Source: Verrucomicrobiia bacterium (GTDB lineage: Bacteria; Verrucomicrobiota; Verrucomicrobiia; JABWAM01). Taken from it: 8,412 nucleotides of DNA. The stretch spans positions 1-8,412 of the forward strand of contig JABWAM010000099.1 in assembly GCA_013360985.1 (NCBI GenBank), given 5' to 3'. The position numbers and the translations under genes are program-made. This document shows positions 6,746 through 8,412 of this stretch, in pieces. Below the pieces are notes generated by a model, which saw only the letters and a program-made list of their open reading frames with translations, was not told the DNA's origin and did not search any database. Numbering within the stretch: position 1 is the first letter of the stretch; each line of letters opens with the position of its first letter.

Positions 6746-7786
6746 CGGGCGGACGAGATGAACATCGACGTCATCGCGCAACAGACGCTGCTCTTTAGCC
6801 GTGGCGCGAACGTGAAGTTCCCGGTGGAGCCCGCGCCCGCCAGCGCGGAGTCGAAGCCGGAAGCGACGCTGCCCGTCACCGATACGAATTTCACGACGAC
6901 GAAGCCCGAGACGGTGGCGGACGCGGTGACGATTGAAGTGATCCGCAGCTTGCACGCGTTCTCGGGCACGGAACCAAATCGCAGCGTCGTGCGCGTCGCG
7001 GTGAGCGGGGCGACGGGTCACGAGGCTGCGGTGGTCGAGGCGATTGCGAAGCGGTTGAACCGGCCCTGCACGTTGCTCGATCCGGCGACGGTCTTTGAAG
7101 TTCCCGCCGATGCCCGCGAGCACGCGACGGGTGCGCTGCCGGCGATTGGTCTCGCGCTCGGCTGCGGCGATGACGGCGGGTTGCCGTTTGATTTCCTGAA
7201 TCCAAAGAAGCCTGCGGTGCAGCGCGACATGCGGCGCATTCGCATTCTGGCTGGAGCGGCTGCTGCCGTGGCGCTCGTGGTCTTCACGCTCGCGATTCGC
7301 CAATACCTCATCAACCGCCACCAGAAGGTGCTCGACCAGTTGCGCACTCAGCTGGCGACGGAGGAGAAGCAGCGGCCGACTTTCCAGAAGATGGTGCGCC
7401 ACGCGGCGCTGGTGAAGGAGTGGACGGACGGCGGTCGCAGCTGGCTTGATCATTACGCGTATCTCTCGGCGGTGCTGCCGGCGAGTGAGGAAGTTTACAT
7501 CACGTCGCTCGGCGTCAGCGGCGCCGGGCTGATTCGATTGACCGTGCAGGCGCGGAGCGGCGAGACGCTCGCGAAGCTCGACAAACAGCTGCGTGCCGCC
7601 GGCTATGACGTCAAGCCGCTGGCCATCACGCCAGGCGCCGATCGCCATGGCTACGAGTTTCGTTCGACGGTGGAACTGATCATTCCGCCGAAGCTCACCA
7701 TCGATCTCTCGAAGGTGAAAACTCCGGCGCGTCCGGCGGATGACGTTTCGCTGGATCCGACCTTCAACAAGGGAGGTGGCGGATGA
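6713..7786 (+). CDS. type IV pilus assembly PilM (C-terminal part) fused to PilN (N-terminal part missing)
   Basis: About 357 residues are visible from the junction. The first 160 resemble the C-terminal half of PilM, the actin-like cytoplasmic ATPase-fold protein of type IV pili and related type II systems: ALVSLRADEMNIDV and LLFSRG strands, then a SVVRVAVSGATGHEA segment and GALPAIGLALG. At about 7178-7214 the motif F-D-F-L-N-P-K-K-P corresponds to the N-terminal PilN peptide that binds PilM. One membrane span follows (about 7241-7297), a short coiled coil, and a periplasmic PilN-like alpha/beta domain (SWLDHYAYLSAVLP, VYITSL, TVQARSGETLAKL). PilM and PilN are thus one polypeptide here, coupling the cytosolic ring to the inner membrane. 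The open frame extends left to 5756, but that part is antisense to smc and not real. The stop overlaps the next gene's ATG (7783-7786). Confidence 0.75.
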   Translation, partial: EDEEAVALVSLRADEMNIDVIAQQTLLFSRGANVKFPVEPAPASAESKPEATLPVTDTNFTTTKPETVADAVTIEVIRSLHAFSGTEPNRSVVRVAVSGATGHEAAVVEAIAKRLNRPCTLLDPATVFEVPADAREHATGALPAIGLALGCGDDGGLPFDFLNPKKPAVQRDMRRIRILAGAAAAVALVVFTLAIRQYLINRHQKVLDQLRTQLATEEKQRPTFQKMVRHAALVKEWTDGGRSWLDHYAYLSAVLPASEEVYITSLGVSGAGLIRLTVQARSGETLAKLDKQLRAAGYDVKPLAITPGADRHGYEFRSTVELIIPPKLTIDLSKVKTPARPADDVSLDPTFNKGGGG

Positions 7787-8412
7787 ATCGTCGCGAAAAG
7801 ATTCTCGCCGGCTGCATCGGCGGATTGATCGGCGTCTTTGCCCTCGGCTTCGGCGTGCGCAGTTTCATTCTCGCGCCCATCAAGAAGATTGATCGCGATG
7901 CCGCCGTGGTGCGCGACAAACTGGACAAGCTCGCGAAGGATCGCCGGGCGTTCTTCGACGCGGAGGATCGGATGAAGAACTGGGCGCTGACGACTTTTGC
8001 GGACACGGTCGATCAAGCCAGCGCGAAGTCCGGCGAGATGCTGACGAAGCTGATTCTCAAGAGCGGACTGGCGGAGGACGAGTTCACGCGGTTGCCCGTG
8101 GGACCGAGGAAACTGTTGGGCGGCGCGGCGCAGGAGATCGGTTGGAACATTCAGGGCGACGGTAAATTGACGGATGTCATCGACCTCGTGTTCTCGCTGC
8201 AAACCTCGCCGTATCTGCATCGCATCGAGGGTTTGTCCGTCAAGCCGGGCGACGCGACTGGGTACGTGCGGGTCAGCTTCCGCTTTCTCACGCTCGTGAT
8301 CGATTCTGCGCCGGAGGTGAAGCGCAAGGAGCTCATCGCGAAGTACACGCTCGAGAGCCCGGAGCGTCACATTTATGACGGCATTGTGTCGCGCGATTTG
8401 CTTCGGCCGTAC
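7783..8412 (+). CDS. PilO/GspM-like inner-membrane pilus or secretion alignment protein (3' end outside window)
   Basis: The open frame of 210 codons has no stop before the window end. The ATG at 7783 has a strong AGGGAGGT site (7770-7777) five bases upstream and overlaps the pilM-pilN stop by four bases, so translation is coupled. It has a short basic N-terminus, one membrane span (about 7-30), a coiled-coil stretch (about 33-67), and a periplasmic part with the alternating pattern of a PilO/GspM ferredoxin-like fold (IQGDGKLTDVIDLVFSLQTS, LHRIEGLSVKPGD, VRVSFRFLTL). The visible end, Y-D-G-I-V-S-R-D-L-L-R-P-Y, resembles the motif that often opens the following PilP/GspC-like region. The position after PilM-PilN fits the usual M-N-O order. 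The family call rests on layout and gene order more than on signature residues. Confidence 0.7.
   Translation, partial: MNRREKILAGCIGGLIGVFALGFGVRSFILAPIKKIDRDAAVVRDKLDKLAKDRRAFFDAEDRMKNWALTTFADTVDQASAKSGEMLTKLILKSGLAEDEFTRLPVGPRKLLGGAAQEIGWNIQGDGKLTDVIDLVFSLQTSPYLHRIEGLSVKPGDATGYVRVSFRFLTLVIDSAPEVKRKELIAKYTLESPERHIYDGIVSRDLLRPY

Noticed and set aside
5804..7648. A 614-residue minus-strand SMC with an unusual Arg/His-rich N-terminal extension
   Set aside because: The extension is the antisense of pilM-pilN, kept open by high GC. SMC character ends at about 6715.
5756..7786. A single plus-strand ORF of 676 codons spanning both halves of the window's right end
   Set aside because: Its first 320 or so codons are antisense to the SMC head domain and have no family character. 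Only the part after about 6713 is pilM-pilN.
7651..8370. A 239-codon minus-strand ORF opposite the PilO-like gene
   Set aside because: The plus-strand frame has a strong ribosome-binding site, a membrane span and coupling to pilM-pilN. The minus frame shows only antisense-type composition.

Overview
The window is GC-rich and densely coded. It appears to hold two unrelated pieces of bacterial DNA that meet near position 6715. The left piece (1 to about 6715) looks like a member of the PVC superphylum, most likely Verrucomicrobiota, Kiritimatiellota or Lentisphaerota. The evidence is a PEP-CTERM surface protein, a LamG-type secreted protein and a large DUF4838 lipoprotein in one cluster, beside a chromosomal smc gene. 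The assignment to a phylum is inference.

Layout. The end of ispD (1-334) overlaps ispF (331-807) on the plus strand; these are two steps of the non-mevalonate isoprenoid pathway. They converge on a three-gene minus-strand cluster read from right to left: a PEP-CTERM protein (5563-4730), a secreted jelly-roll/LamG protein (4623-3454) and a DUF4838 + CBM9-like lipoprotein (3457-890). The last two overlap by four bases. All three products carry export signals and two carry carbohydrate-binding-type folds, so the cluster looks like a surface or periplasmic glycan-handling unit. A perfect 10-bp inverted repeat (5616-5648) lies over the likely promoter of the first gene and looks like an operator. 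Upstream, on the same strand, is the 3' end of smc (chromosome condensation ATPase, C-terminal head domain).

Near 6715 the smc reading frame stops resembling SMC. In its place a plus-strand type IV pilus assembly gene begins in mid-domain (PilM C-terminal part fused to PilN, ending at 7786). It is followed, with a four-base overlap, by a PilO/GspM-like inner-membrane protein that runs off the window (7783-8412). Both smc and pilM are cut at the same point, each without its N-terminal part, and leucine codon use differs on the two sides. A chimeric assembly join is the simplest explanation; a real inversion or translocation breakpoint is the alternative. The right piece looks planctomycete- or verrucomicrobia-like.

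No RNA genes, CRISPR arrays, insertion sequences or origins were recognised.
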